Source: Gelatiniphilus marinus (GTDB taxonomy: Bacteria > Bacteroidota > Bacteroidia > Flavobacteriales > Flavobacteriaceae). From it: 64,000 nt of DNA. The stretch is from the NCBI RefSeq assembly GCF_042678305.1, contig NZ_JBHUDT010000006.1, one strand, 5' to 3'. The notes below the pieces were generated by a model. The model did not search any database. It saw only the letters and a program-made list of their open reading frames with translations, and was not told the DNA's origin. Positions 9,013-17,554 of the stretch are shown here, in pieces (position 1 is the stretch's first letter; every line of letters begins with the position of its first letter). A program made the position numbers and the translations under genes.

Positions 9013-9774
9013 TTATTTTTTCATTTCTACTAAAATGGGACAATGATCGCTGTGAACAGCTTCAGAGAGTATAACGGCTCTTTTTATGTTTTCTTGTAAT
9101 GGTTGCGAAACCATGGCATAATCCAATCGCCAGCCTTTATTGTTTGCACGGGCATTGGCGCGGTAGCTCCACCAGCTGTATTGTTGTAATTTGGGGTTTA
9201 TAAACCGAAAGGAATCAATAAATCCGCTTTTTATAAAGTTGCCAATCCATTCGCGTTCTATGGGCAAGAACCCCGAAACGCCTTTCATTTTTGGGTTGTG
9301 GATGTCTATTTCTTCGTGGCAAATATTGTAATCGCCACAAATTATCAAATTCGGAATGTCTTTTTTCAGCGTATTTATATAGTCTTGAAACATGTCCATA
9401 TATTCCAATTTATGGTTTAACCGTGCATCGTTTGTGCCCGATGGCAAATACAAGCTCATTACGGAAACGCCGTTAAAATCGGCTCGAATATTTCGCCCTT
9501 CAAAATCCATAGATTCTATTCCTGTGCCATATTCTACATGATTGGGTTCTGTTTTGCTTAAAACAGCAACGCCGCTATACCCTTTTTTTTGAGCACTAAA
9601 CCAATAATTGTATTTGTATCCGGCGTCTTCAAATAGGCTTAAATCCAACTGCTCTTTCATGGCTTTAATTTCTTGAAGGCAAACCACATCGGGATTGGCG
9701 CTTTTTAACCAATCGATAAGGCCTTTGTTAATGGCGGCGCGAATGCCGTTTACGTTATAGGATATAATTTTCAT
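9013..9774 (-). CDS. xth: Exodeoxyribonuclease III (AP endonuclease)
   Basis: DNA repair enzyme that cuts at abasic sites and trims 3' ends. The 253-residue EEP fold is complete: MKIISYNVNGIR at the start, the catalytic QEI (E35), SGVAVLSK, YLPSGTNDARL, CGDYNICHEEIDIH (the Asp/Asn active-site pair), WWSYRANARANNKGWRLDY and the terminal SDHCPILVEM with the Asp-His pair at about 243-244. It is divergent from the large surface-protein gene at 9967 and probably cotranscribed with the OmpA lipoprotein downstream. Confidence 0.96.
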   Translation of the reverse strand: MKIISYNVNGIRAAINKGLIDWLKSANPDVVCLQEIKAMKEQLDLSLFEDAGYKYNYWFSAQKKGYSGVAVLSKTEPNHVEYGTGIESMDFEGRNIRADFNGVSVMSLYLPSGTNDARLNHKLEYMDMFQDYINTLKKDIPNLIICGDYNICHEEIDIHNPKMKGVSGFLPIEREWIGNFIKSGFIDSFRFINPKLQQYSWWSYRANARANNKGWRLDYAMVSQPLQENIKRAVILSEAVHSDHCPILVEMKK

Positions 9775-9966
9775 TCTGCTCCCTTAACCCTCTCCAGAGG
9801 AAAGGGAATTATTTATTTTGGTTAATAATTATGAGATCCTCAAGGGCTCTTCAAATTTGTTTCAGCTAAAATAAATAATGCGTTACATTTACACTATTAT
9901 TTGTTTAAGGAGTTTTAACGAAGCTATTAACAAAATATTTTAAACGTATTGCAGTTTAAGTATCTG

Positions 9967-12900
9967 ATGAAGTTTTTTACATGCATTTTTATTATTTTGA
10001 TTGGTTTTTACGGATTTTCCCAAGACCAAAACTCTAATTACAAAACTAAAAAAGTTGCTGTAAAAGATACCATTAGAATTGATAGCGTAAGTATTAACCC
10101 CAATTTGTTTTCAATTAAAAGGAAAGACAACTCGATAATCGATTCTACTTATTACTCAGTAAATTTTGCAAAAGCTATTTTAACCTTAAAAAGGCCTATT
10201 GAAACAGATTCCATCGTTATTAATTATTTAAAGTTCCCGGATTTTTTAACCAAAACCTATAAACAATTAGACGATAATATTATTGTTGAAAACAACAGTA
10301 ACGCCCAAACATTATACAAATTATCGCAACCCAACGCCTCTAAAAATTTTATTCCTTTTGATGGCTTAACAACGGCTGGAAGCATTTCCCGTGGTGTTAC
10401 CATTGGCAACAACCAAAACTCAGTTTTAAAAAGCGAGCTCGATTTACAAATTACAGGAAAGCTTAACGAAAAAGTGTCGCTACGAGCCTCTATTCAAGAT
10501 GCAAATATTCCACTACAAGAAAGCGGATATTCGCAGCGTTTGGATGAGTTTGACCAGGTGTTTATAGAGCTGTTTAGCGACCGCTGGAACATTCGTGCAG
10601 GCGATATCGATTTGGTAAACACCGATTCTTATTTTGCTAGTTTTTCAAAGCGGGTACAGGGATTAAATATTAATGTAAAATTGGGTAGCGAAGCAGCGCA
10701 AACCAAATTTTTTGCAGCCGGAGCTTTTGTGCGCGGGCAATTTACAAGAAGCGAATTTAAAGCACAAGAAGGCAACCAAGGGCCGTATAAATTACAAGGG
10801 CAAAATGGAGAATTGTTTGTGCTTATAGTATCGGGCAGCGAAACGGTTTACGTAAACGGTGTCGCCGCAAAACGTGGTGAAAACCAGGATTATATTATCG
10901 ATTATAACGCCGGCGAAATCATTTTCAACTCCACATTTCCCATTACTTCCGAAATGCGCATTACGGCAGATTACCAAGTAAGCGAGCGTAATTACTCGCG
11001 TTTGGTGGCTTTTGGTGGCGGCCGTTTTGAAAGCGACAAACTCAAACTTGGTGTTTCGGTATATTCTGAAAACGATGCCAAAAATCAGCCTTTGCAACAA
11101 AATCTATCGACCAAACAAGTTGAAATTCTGGCAAATGCCGGTGATGATAGCGTGCAAATGGTTGCGCCATCAGAGGTTTTAGAGGCTTTAAACGAAAATA
11201 GAATCCTTTATAAAAAAGAAATTATTGGCGGTGTTGAAGCTTTTGTGTTTTCTAACAATCCGGACGACGAGCTGTATCGGGTTACCTTTACACAAGTTGG
11301 CGAAAACAACGGCAATTATATTTTAAGCAGCATTAACGCCATCAATAATATTTATAAATATATTGGTGTTAATCAAGGTAATTACGCGCCTATTATTCAA
11401 TTGGTTGCGCCCACCAAACTTCAAATAGCAGTGGTTAACGGAAGCTATAATCCCACAAAAAAAACTGCTATTCATTTTGAGGCTGCCGGTAGCAAAAAGG
11501 ATTTAAACCTTTTTTCCAATTTGAACGATGGTGATAACGACGGATTTGCCGGCAAACTAAAGATTACCCAAAATATCATTAAAAAAGACAGCCTTTGGAG
11601 TTTAAACGCTTTTATTGATGGCGATTATATTCAAAAAAACTACAAAACCATTGAGCGTTTGTACAATGCTGAATTTTCTAGGGATTGGAATATTGAAAAC
11701 CCTTTGGGCAATCAGCAATTTACAAAAACGGGGCTGCAACTCATTCATCCCAAAAAAGGCATTATAAACTATCAGTTTGAACATCTGGAATTCTCTGAAA
11801 ATTTTAACGGGAACCGGCATGTTGCCAACATTAATCTGTTGCTTAATAAATTCATAATCAATTCCAATTCTAGCTTCTTAAAGGCGCAATCCAACACAAG
11901 TTCATCTACTTTTTTAAGGTCGTACAATAGCATAATTTACAGTATGAAAAAAAGTTGGATGGGCACAAAATTAGCGATTGAAAATAATGAACAAAAAGAT
12001 AATGCTACACAAATTTTAACACCTTTAAGCCAGAAATTCAAATCGTACGGGGTGTTTGTTGGTGTTGGCGATAGCACCAAAGTTTTTGCAGAATTTGGAT
12101 ATAAAAATAGAGTAAACGACAGCATCAGAAATAACGCATTGCAAAAAGTAAATACATCCAATACCTTTTATTTAGATTCTAAACTCATACAAAACAGCAA
12201 CACCAATTTGTCGTTTTTTGCCAATTACAGAACGCTTAAGAATGAAGACGGCACTATTGATGCTTCGACCTCGCTCAGCACAAGCAACGAGCAATCTATA
12301 AACTCCCGATTGCAATTCAACCAAAAACTTTTTAAACAAGCCGTGTTATGGAATACTGTTTTTGAAACCAATTCGGGCACCTTGCCACAACAAGATTTTA
12401 CTTATGTGGAAGTTGAAGCTGGACAAGGCGCCTACACTTGGATTGATTATAATGCCAACGGTATTCAAGAATTAGAAGAGTTTGAATTGGCGCAATTTCA
12501 AGACCAAGGCAAATACATTCGGGTATTATTGCCCAACCGAATTTATTTAAAAACACATCAAAACAGGTTGAGCCAAACGGTAACTGTTAATCCGTCGCAG
12601 TGGTCGGTTAGCAAGAATAAGTCTAGGAAATTTTGGTCGCATTTTTACAATCAAACCAGTTATTTAATTGATAGAAAAATTAAGCGAGATGGCAATAGTT
12701 TTAACCTGAATCCTTTTGAAAACGATGCGGAGAACCAATTGGGTTTACAGTTAAACTTTAGAAACGTATTGTTTTTTAATCGCGGAAAACAGCGTTACAC
12801 CACATGGTACACATATTTGTCCAATCAATCTAGAAATATTTTATCCATCGGTTTTATTGAAAATAGCCTGAAAAGCCATCAGTTTAATTTTAATCATAAA

Positions 12901-13389
12901 ATTGAAGAAAGTTGGTTGCTGTCTTTTCAAACGGCATTTGATAAAAATGAAAGCACCAGCGAAAACTTTACCAGCAAGAATTACAATTTTGATGAAGCGC
13001 TTTTCAATCCTAAAATCTCTTATTTATTTAATGATAATTCCAGTTTCGATATTATTTATCAGTACAAAAAAAAGGAAAATACCATTGGTGGTTTTGAAAC
13101 CTTAAAACAGCAAAAATATGGCGTATCTTTTGCTTTTTCAAACCAAGGAAAAAATGCTATAAATGGTGAGTTTAATTATTTTTCGAATGCTTTTAATGGT
13201 AGTGCAAATACACCTGTTTCGTATCAAATGTTAGAAGGTTTACAACCCGGAAAAAACTTTACTTGGAGTTTATTGGCGCAAAAAAAACTAACTGATTTTT
13301 TAGATTTGAATTTAAACTACTTTGGCAGAAAAACAGAAACCAGTAAAACCGTTCATACAGGAACGATTCAATTGAAAGCTTATTTTTAA
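9967..13389 (+). CDS. Large predicted outer-membrane surface protein (weakly SprA-like)
   Basis: A 1140-residue exported protein with signal peptide MKFFTCIFIILIGFYGFSQ; the ATG at 9967 places it at the N-terminus, whereas the upstream TTG at 9949 would not. It has a Ser/Asn-rich first part, GGRFESDKLKLG-type strands and many alternating strand segments, ending in an aromatic residue (LKAYF), as in outer-membrane barrels. The stretch DYIIDYNAGEIIFNSTFPIT recalls sequences in the T9SS translocon protein SprA, but the protein is about half SprA's size. I infer an outer-membrane beta-barrel or surface protein of unknown role. Neighbours give no operon context. Confidence 0.7.
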   Translation: MKFFTCIFIILIGFYGFSQDQNSNYKTKKVAVKDTIRIDSVSINPNLFSIKRKDNSIIDSTYYSVNFAKAILTLKRPIETDSIVINYLKFPDFLTKTYKQLDDNIIVENNSNAQTLYKLSQPNASKNFIPFDGLTTAGSISRGVTIGNNQNSVLKSELDLQITGKLNEKVSLRASIQDANIPLQESGYSQRLDEFDQVFIELFSDRWNIRAGDIDLVNTDSYFASFSKRVQGLNINVKLGSEAAQTKFFAAGAFVRGQFTRSEFKAQEGNQGPYKLQGQNGELFVLIVSGSETVYVNGVAAKRGENQDYIIDYNAGEIIFNSTFPITSEMRITADYQVSERNYSRLVAFGGGRFESDKLKLGVSVYSENDAKNQPLQQNLSTKQVEILANAGDDSVQMVAPSEVLEALNENRILYKKEIIGGVEAFVFSNNPDDELYRVTFTQVGENNGNYILSSINAINNIYKYIGVNQGNYAPIIQLVAPTKLQIAVVNGSYNPTKKTAIHFEAAGSKKDLNLFSNLNDGDNDGFAGKLKITQNIIKKDSLWSLNAFIDGDYIQKNYKTIERLYNAEFSRDWNIENPLGNQQFTKTGLQLIHPKKGIINYQFEHLEFSENFNGNRHVANINLLLNKFIINSNSSFLKAQSNTSSSTFLRSYNSIIYSMKKSWMGTKLAIENNEQKDNATQILTPLSQKFKSYGVFVGVGDSTKVFAEFGYKNRVNDSIRNNALQKVNTSNTFYLDSKLIQNSNTNLSFFANYRTLKNEDGTIDASTSLSTSNEQSINSRLQFNQKLFKQAVLWNTVFETNSGTLPQQDFTYVEVEAGQGAYTWIDYNANGIQELEEFELAQFQDQGKYIRVLLPNRIYLKTHQNRLSQTVTVNPSQWSVSKNKSRKFWSHFYNQTSYLIDRKIKRDGNSFNLNPFENDAENQLGLQLNFRNVLFFNRGKQRYTTWYTYLSNQSRNILSIGFIENSLKSHQFNFNHKIEESWLLSFQTAFDKNESTSENFTSKNYNFDEALFNPKISYLFNDNSSFDIIYQYKKKENTIGGFETLKQQKYGVSFAFSNQGKNAINGEFNYFSNAFNGSANTPVSYQMLEGLQPGKNFTWSLLAQKKLTDFLDLNLNYFGRKTETSKTVHTGTIQLKAYF

Positions 13390-13430
13390 AAAGCCATTTA
13401 AATTTGAATGTTTGAAATAAAGCACATATC

Positions 13431-13454
13431 ATCGTAATATTGCAATATTACGAT
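13431..13454. repeat. 24-bp perfect palindrome
   Basis: Perfect inverted repeat whose left half is ATCGTAATATTG; it sits between the converging surface-protein gene and sdhB. It could be part of a terminator on the plus strand (no T run follows) or a protein-binding site. No second copy was seen in the window. Confidence 0.6.
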
Positions 13455-13467
13455 AAGTTAAACACTT

Positions 13468-13495
13468 AAAAAACCCAAACCGTATTATGTTTGGG
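13468..13495 (-). terminator. Intrinsic terminator of sdhCAB
   Basis: On the minus strand CCCAAAC (13489-13495), an 8-base loop, GTTTGGG (13474-13480), then six T (13468-13473). It starts 26 bases after the sdhB stop, a typical rho-independent layout. Confidence 0.8.
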
Positions 13496-13520
13496 CCTAT
13501 GATAAATTTAATGTTGTGGT

Positions 13521-14261
13521 TTAAATGCTAGCCTTGATTAACTCCCTATTCATGCGTGCAATATTATCTAACGAAATCCCTTTTGGGCATTCAATTTCGC
13601 AGGCACCGGTATTGGTACAGTTTCCAAAACCTTCTAAATCCATTTGGGCCACCATGTTTTTAACACGATCGGCAGCTTCAACTTGACCTTGAGGCAATAA
13701 TGCATATTGACTAACTTTGGCGCCTACAAATAGCATTGCGGACGAATTTTTACAGGTTGCAACACAGGCTCCGCAACCAATACAGGTTGCTGCATCCATG
13801 GCTTGATCGGCAGCATGTTTGGAAATAGGGATGGAGTTTGCATCTTGGGTATTGCCAGAGGTGTTTACAGAAATATAGCCTCCAGCTTGTTGGATGCGCT
13901 CAAACGAAGTCCTATCTACAACCAAATCTTTTATTACAGGAAATGCTGCTGCTCTAAACGGTTCTATGGTAATGGTGTCGCCATCTTTAAACATACGCAT
14001 GTGTAACTGGCAGGTTGTAATGCCTCTGTCTGGGCCGTGGGCCTCACCGTTTATATACATGGAGCACATGCCACAGATACCTTCACGACAATCGTGATCG
14101 AACGCTATGGGTTCTTCGCCAGAGTTTACCAATTGCTCGTTCAAAACATCCATCATTTCTAAAAAAGACATGTGCTCTGAAATATCAGCCACTTTATAAT
14201 CGACCATCTTGCCTTTGTCGTTTGCGTCTTTTTGACGCCAAATTTTTAACGTAAGATTCAT
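13521..14261 (-). CDS. sdhB: Succinate dehydrogenase / fumarate reductase iron-sulfur subunit
   Basis: Electron-transfer subunit of complex II, at the cytoplasmic face of the membrane. All three cluster motifs are visible: the [2Fe-2S] set CREGICGMC plus TTCQLH (about residues 60-95), the [4Fe-4S] set CIGCGACVATC (about 155-165), and the [3Fe-4S] set CTNTGACEIECPKG (about 215-228). Length (246) is normal. It is the last gene of sdhCAB, but 482 bases separate it from sdhA, occupied by a broken four-helix-bundle gene. Type B complexes of this kind work with menaquinone in Bacteroidota. Confidence 0.97.
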   Translation of the reverse strand: MNLTLKIWRQKDANDKGKMVDYKVADISEHMSFLEMMDVLNEQLVNSGEEPIAFDHDCREGICGMCSMYINGEAHGPDRGITTCQLHMRMFKDGDTITIEPFRAAAFPVIKDLVVDRTSFERIQQAGGYISVNTSGNTQDANSIPISKHAADQAMDAATCIGCGACVATCKNSSAMLFVGAKVSQYALLPQGQVEAADRVKNMVAQMDLEGFGNCTNTGACEIECPKGISLDNIARMNRELIKASI

Positions 14262-14352
14262 TGTTTTTAAGTTATTGCGTTGTTATTTAGTTATTGGTTA
14301 TTTAGTTATTTCTAACTGAACCCTTACTAACTTACTCACTTTATTTTAACTT

Positions 14353-14717
14353 TTAATTCTTTAGGTACTTAATGTATCCATTCAAAATTAAAAGTATTTT
14401 ACTTTGTATATTTCTTAATTTGTTTAAATTTTCTTCCGAAATTTAGCCTTCATCAAAAGCTATAATTCCGTGATCTAAAGTTTCAAATAATGATCCTCTA
14501 GCAATTCTACAAAACTGAATATTCTCTTGAAAGTGAAATCTTCCATATCCTTCAGCTACATCATTTCCAACCGAACGCGAAGAGCGTTTTATTTGGCCAA
14601 TAAGTGAAAATTTTCAGAATTAGGTAGTTTGGTTATAATATCTTTTGTAACAAATAATCTTAAATTCCTTGCTTGTTTCCAACATTGCAATTCTTAAAAC
14701 GATTTAAAATTATTCAC
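14353..14717 (-). pseudogene. Decayed four-helix-bundle (S23/IVP-like) gene between sdhA and sdhB
   Basis: Conceptual translation from a GTG at 14717 gives VNNFKSF*ELQCWKQARNLR, then KLPNSENFHLLA, then after a frameshift QIKRSSRSVGNDVAEGYGRF, ending ISEENLNKLRN and YIKYLKN. The QIKRSS...N.AEGYGR block is the hallmark of the four-helix-bundle family first known from 23S rRNA intervening sequences. There are three lesions: a TAA at 14694-14696, a single-base loss near 14594-14598, and a TAA at 14443-14445 (after DEG). The reading is therefore a pseudogene of about 120 codons. It explains the unusual gap in the sdh operon. The family's molecular function is unknown. Confidence 0.85.
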
Positions 14718-14743
14718 AGCTTAATAACTTTACAACCTAATAA

Positions 14744-16759
14744 CTATTTATAACTACGCTGCTTCAATTCAATATCTTTAAATTCCAATTCTTCTTTATG
14801 CAAAACCGCATTTGCGGGTTCGCCTTTATATTCCCAAGCGGCTACAAAAGCAAAGTTTTTATCGTCGCGTTTGGCTTCGCCTTTTTGTGGCCCGGATTCT
14901 TCAGCAGACTCTTCCCTAAAGTGCCCGCCACAAGATTCCTCGCGCATTAATGCATCTTTTGCAAAGAGTTCGCCAAGTTCTAAAAAGTCTGCAACTCGAC
15001 CAGCTTTTTCAAGTTCTGGGTTCATCTCGTTTGCTTTTCCGGGAACTGAAACTTCTTTCCAGAACTCTTCTCGAATAGCTTTAATTTCAGCCATGGCTTC
15101 TTTTAAGCCTGTTGCGTTTCTTGACATACCTGCTTTGTCCCACATTACTTTTCCTAATTTTTTGTGGAAATAATCTACAGATTTACTGCCTTTATTGTTT
15201 ACAAAAAAGTTTATTCTATCGGTTACCTCCTTTTCGGCTTCGTCAAACTCTTTGGTGTTGGTTGGTATTTTTCCGGTTCGAATATCGTCGGCCAAATAAT
15301 CCCCTATTGTATAGGGCAGCACAAAATAACCATCGGCTAATCCTTGCATTAAAGCCGAGGCTCCTAGGCGGTTGGCTCCGTGGTCTGAGAAATTGGCCTC
15401 TCCTATGCAGTAACAGCCTGGGATGGTAGTCATTAAATTATAATCTACCCAAACGCCACCCATTGTGTAATGTACTGCGGGGTAAATCATCATTGGTGTT
15501 TTGTACGGGTTTTGATCTACGATTTTCTCGTACATTTGGAATAAGTTTCCGTATTTGGCTTCAACGATAGCCTCTCCTAGTTGTGTTATTTTTTCTTTTG
15601 TAGGGTTTAAGATATTATGAATTTTAGCCTGCTCTTTTCCGTAGCGTTCAATGGCCGCGGCAAAATCCAAATACACAGCTTCACCTGTGGCATTTACACC
15701 ATAACCGGCATCGCAACGTTCTTTTGCGGCTCGAGAAGCTACGTCTCGAGGCACCAAATTACCGAATGCAGGATAGCGACGCTCTAGGTAATAATCGCGT
15801 TGGTCTTCAGATAAATCGGTTGGTTTTTTTCGGCCTTCGCGAATGGCCATAACATCTTCTTTGTGTTTTGGCACCCAAATGCGGCCATCGTTACGCAAGG
15901 ATTCAGACATTAAAGTTAATTTAGACTGATAGTCGCCCGAGCGCGGGATGCACGTTGGATGGATTTGGGTAAAGCAAGGGTTGGCAAAAAACGCACCTTT
16001 TTTATGTATTTTCCATGCCGCCGTGGCGTTGGAGCCCATTGCGTTTGTTGAAAGGAAATATACATTGCCGTAGCCACCGGACCCCACTACAACAGCGTGA
16101 GCGGAGTGTCTTTCAATTTCACCTGTTATTAAATTACGGGCTATAATACCTCGCGCTTTTCCGTCAACAATAACAACGTCGAGCATTTCGTGGCGGTTAA
16201 ACATCTCAATTTTACCACGAGCTATTTGCCGGTTCATGGCCGAATATGCGCCTAATAATAATTGCTGTCCTGTTTGTCCTTTTGCATAAAACGTTCGCGA
16301 TACTAAAACACCACCAAACGATCGGTTATCTAAAAGTCCGCCATAATCACGAGCAAAGGGTACGCCCTGGGCTACGCATTGATCGATGATATTGGCAGAT
16401 ACTTCGGCCAAACGATACACATTCGCTTCACGCGAACGATAATCGCCACCTTTTACGGTATCGTAAAACAATCTGTATGTTGAATCGCCATCGCCTTGAT
16501 AATTCTTTGCGGCATTAATTCCGCCTTGAGCGGCAATAGAGTGTGCACGCCTTGGAGAATCTTGATAAGCGAAGGCTTTTACGTTATAGCCTAATTCGGC
16601 CAAGGTTGCAGCTGCCGATCCGCCGGCCAAACCTGTGCCAACAACAATTACATCGATATGACGTTTATTGGCTGGATTTACTAAATCGATATGATTTTTA
16701 TAATCTGTCCATTTATCTTTTATTGGACCTTGAGGTACTTTTGAATCTAGTGTTGCCAT
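14744..16759 (-). CDS. sdhA: Succinate dehydrogenase / fumarate reductase flavoprotein subunit
   Basis: Oxidises succinate to fumarate with covalently bound FAD. The dinucleotide-binding motif VVGTGLAGGSAAATLAELG is near residue 40. The FAD-linking histidine is in AHSIAAQGGINAAK. Substrate-site motifs include FTQIHPTC and the C-terminal GEANFSDHGANRLGASALMQ. At 671 residues it matches the long type B flavoproteins of Bacteroidota. Its ATG lies 2 bases after the sdhC stop, indicating tight coupling. Downstream, sdhB is displaced by a pseudogene remnant. Confidence 0.97.
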   Translation of the reverse strand: MATLDSKVPQGPIKDKWTDYKNHIDLVNPANKRHIDVIVVGTGLAGGSAAATLAELGYNVKAFAYQDSPRRAHSIAAQGGINAAKNYQGDGDSTYRLFYDTVKGGDYRSREANVYRLAEVSANIIDQCVAQGVPFARDYGGLLDNRSFGGVLVSRTFYAKGQTGQQLLLGAYSAMNRQIARGKIEMFNRHEMLDVVIVDGKARGIIARNLITGEIERHSAHAVVVGSGGYGNVYFLSTNAMGSNATAAWKIHKKGAFFANPCFTQIHPTCIPRSGDYQSKLTLMSESLRNDGRIWVPKHKEDVMAIREGRKKPTDLSEDQRDYYLERRYPAFGNLVPRDVASRAAKERCDAGYGVNATGEAVYLDFAAAIERYGKEQAKIHNILNPTKEKITQLGEAIVEAKYGNLFQMYEKIVDQNPYKTPMMIYPAVHYTMGGVWVDYNLMTTIPGCYCIGEANFSDHGANRLGASALMQGLADGYFVLPYTIGDYLADDIRTGKIPTNTKEFDEAEKEVTDRINFFVNNKGSKSVDYFHKKLGKVMWDKAGMSRNATGLKEAMAEIKAIREEFWKEVSVPGKANEMNPELEKAGRVADFLELGELFAKDALMREESCGGHFREESAEESGPQKGEAKRDDKNFAFVAAWEYKGEPANAVLHKEELEFKDIELKQRSYK

Positions 16760-16761
16760 AT

Positions 16762-17448
16762 CTATGATAATAGGTATTTAAGATGATGATAAAGTGCAAT
16801 AAAAATAAATCCTAATGGTATTGCTATTGAATATACTTTACCAATAGTTTGTAAGCGTTTTTTACGAATAGTTGAAGCTCCCATAGATTGAAAAGCCGAT
16901 GTAAAACCATGCCATAAATGCAGTATTAAAAATATAAATGCAATAACATAAGCCAGGGTTCTTATAGGGTTGTGAAATTTATGTGTAAGCTCTTCGTGAT
17001 AACGAAAACCTTCTACGCCTTGCATAGTGCCAGACCAATCGCCTTGTATAAATTTGGTGTTAATCTCTGGAAACCAAAAATCTATAAAATGCAAAACTAT
17101 AAATGCCAAAATAGCAATACCGCTCCAAATCATGTTCCTGCTCATCCAAGTAGAATTTGCAGCTCCGTTGTTTTTTGCATAGGCAATGCCCTGGGCTTTT
17201 TTGTTTTTAATTTCTAATACAAACCCCATAATAAAATGGAACACCACGCCAAAAATCAAAACCGGTTGTAATGCGAATTGCACCAATGGGTTTGTTCCCA
17301 TAAAATGGGATACCTCATTGAATAGATCTGCGCTAAAAACAGATAAAAAATTAATAGCTAAATGTTGAAGCAAAAAAAACATAAGGAAAAACGCAGAAAG
17401 CGCCATGGCTACTTTTCTTCCTATCGAAGATTTAAAAAATCCGCTCAT
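16762..17448 (-). CDS. sdhC: Succinate dehydrogenase cytochrome b subunit
   Basis: Single membrane anchor of a type B succinate:quinone reductase. The 228 residues contain five predicted membrane helices and several histidines suited to bind two hemes: LLQHLAINFLS, FHFIMGFVLE, FIVLHFIDFW, LILHLWHGFTSAF and the final ALYHHLKYLL. The gene begins the sdhCAB operon. A complete Bacteroidota promoter lies upstream (17475-17505), giving a leader of about 25 bases. Confidence 0.96.
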   Translation of the reverse strand: MSGFFKSSIGRKVAMALSAFFLMFFLLQHLAINFLSVFSADLFNEVSHFMGTNPLVQFALQPVLIFGVVFHFIMGFVLEIKNKKAQGIAYAKNNGAANSTWMSRNMIWSGIAILAFIVLHFIDFWFPEINTKFIQGDWSGTMQGVEGFRYHEELTHKFHNPIRTLAYVIAFIFLILHLWHGFTSAFQSMGASTIRKKRLQTIGKVYSIAIPLGFIFIALYHHLKYLLS

Positions 17449-17474
17449 TATTTTAAAGTTAATTTATAGTTTTA

Positions 17475-17505
17475 CAAAGGTAGTTATGCATGGAGTTATA
17501 GACAA
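17475..17505 (-). promoter_or_regulatory. Promoter of sdhCAB
   Basis: On the minus strand the -33 TTG (17503-17505) is followed after 20 bases by TACCTTTG (17475-17482), an exact match to TAnnTTTG. It sits about 26 bases before the sdhC ATG. Confidence 0.8.
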
Positions 17506-17554
17506 ATTACAAATGTTATGTTTTTGCTATTTAGAATCGTTTTAATCTAACTAT

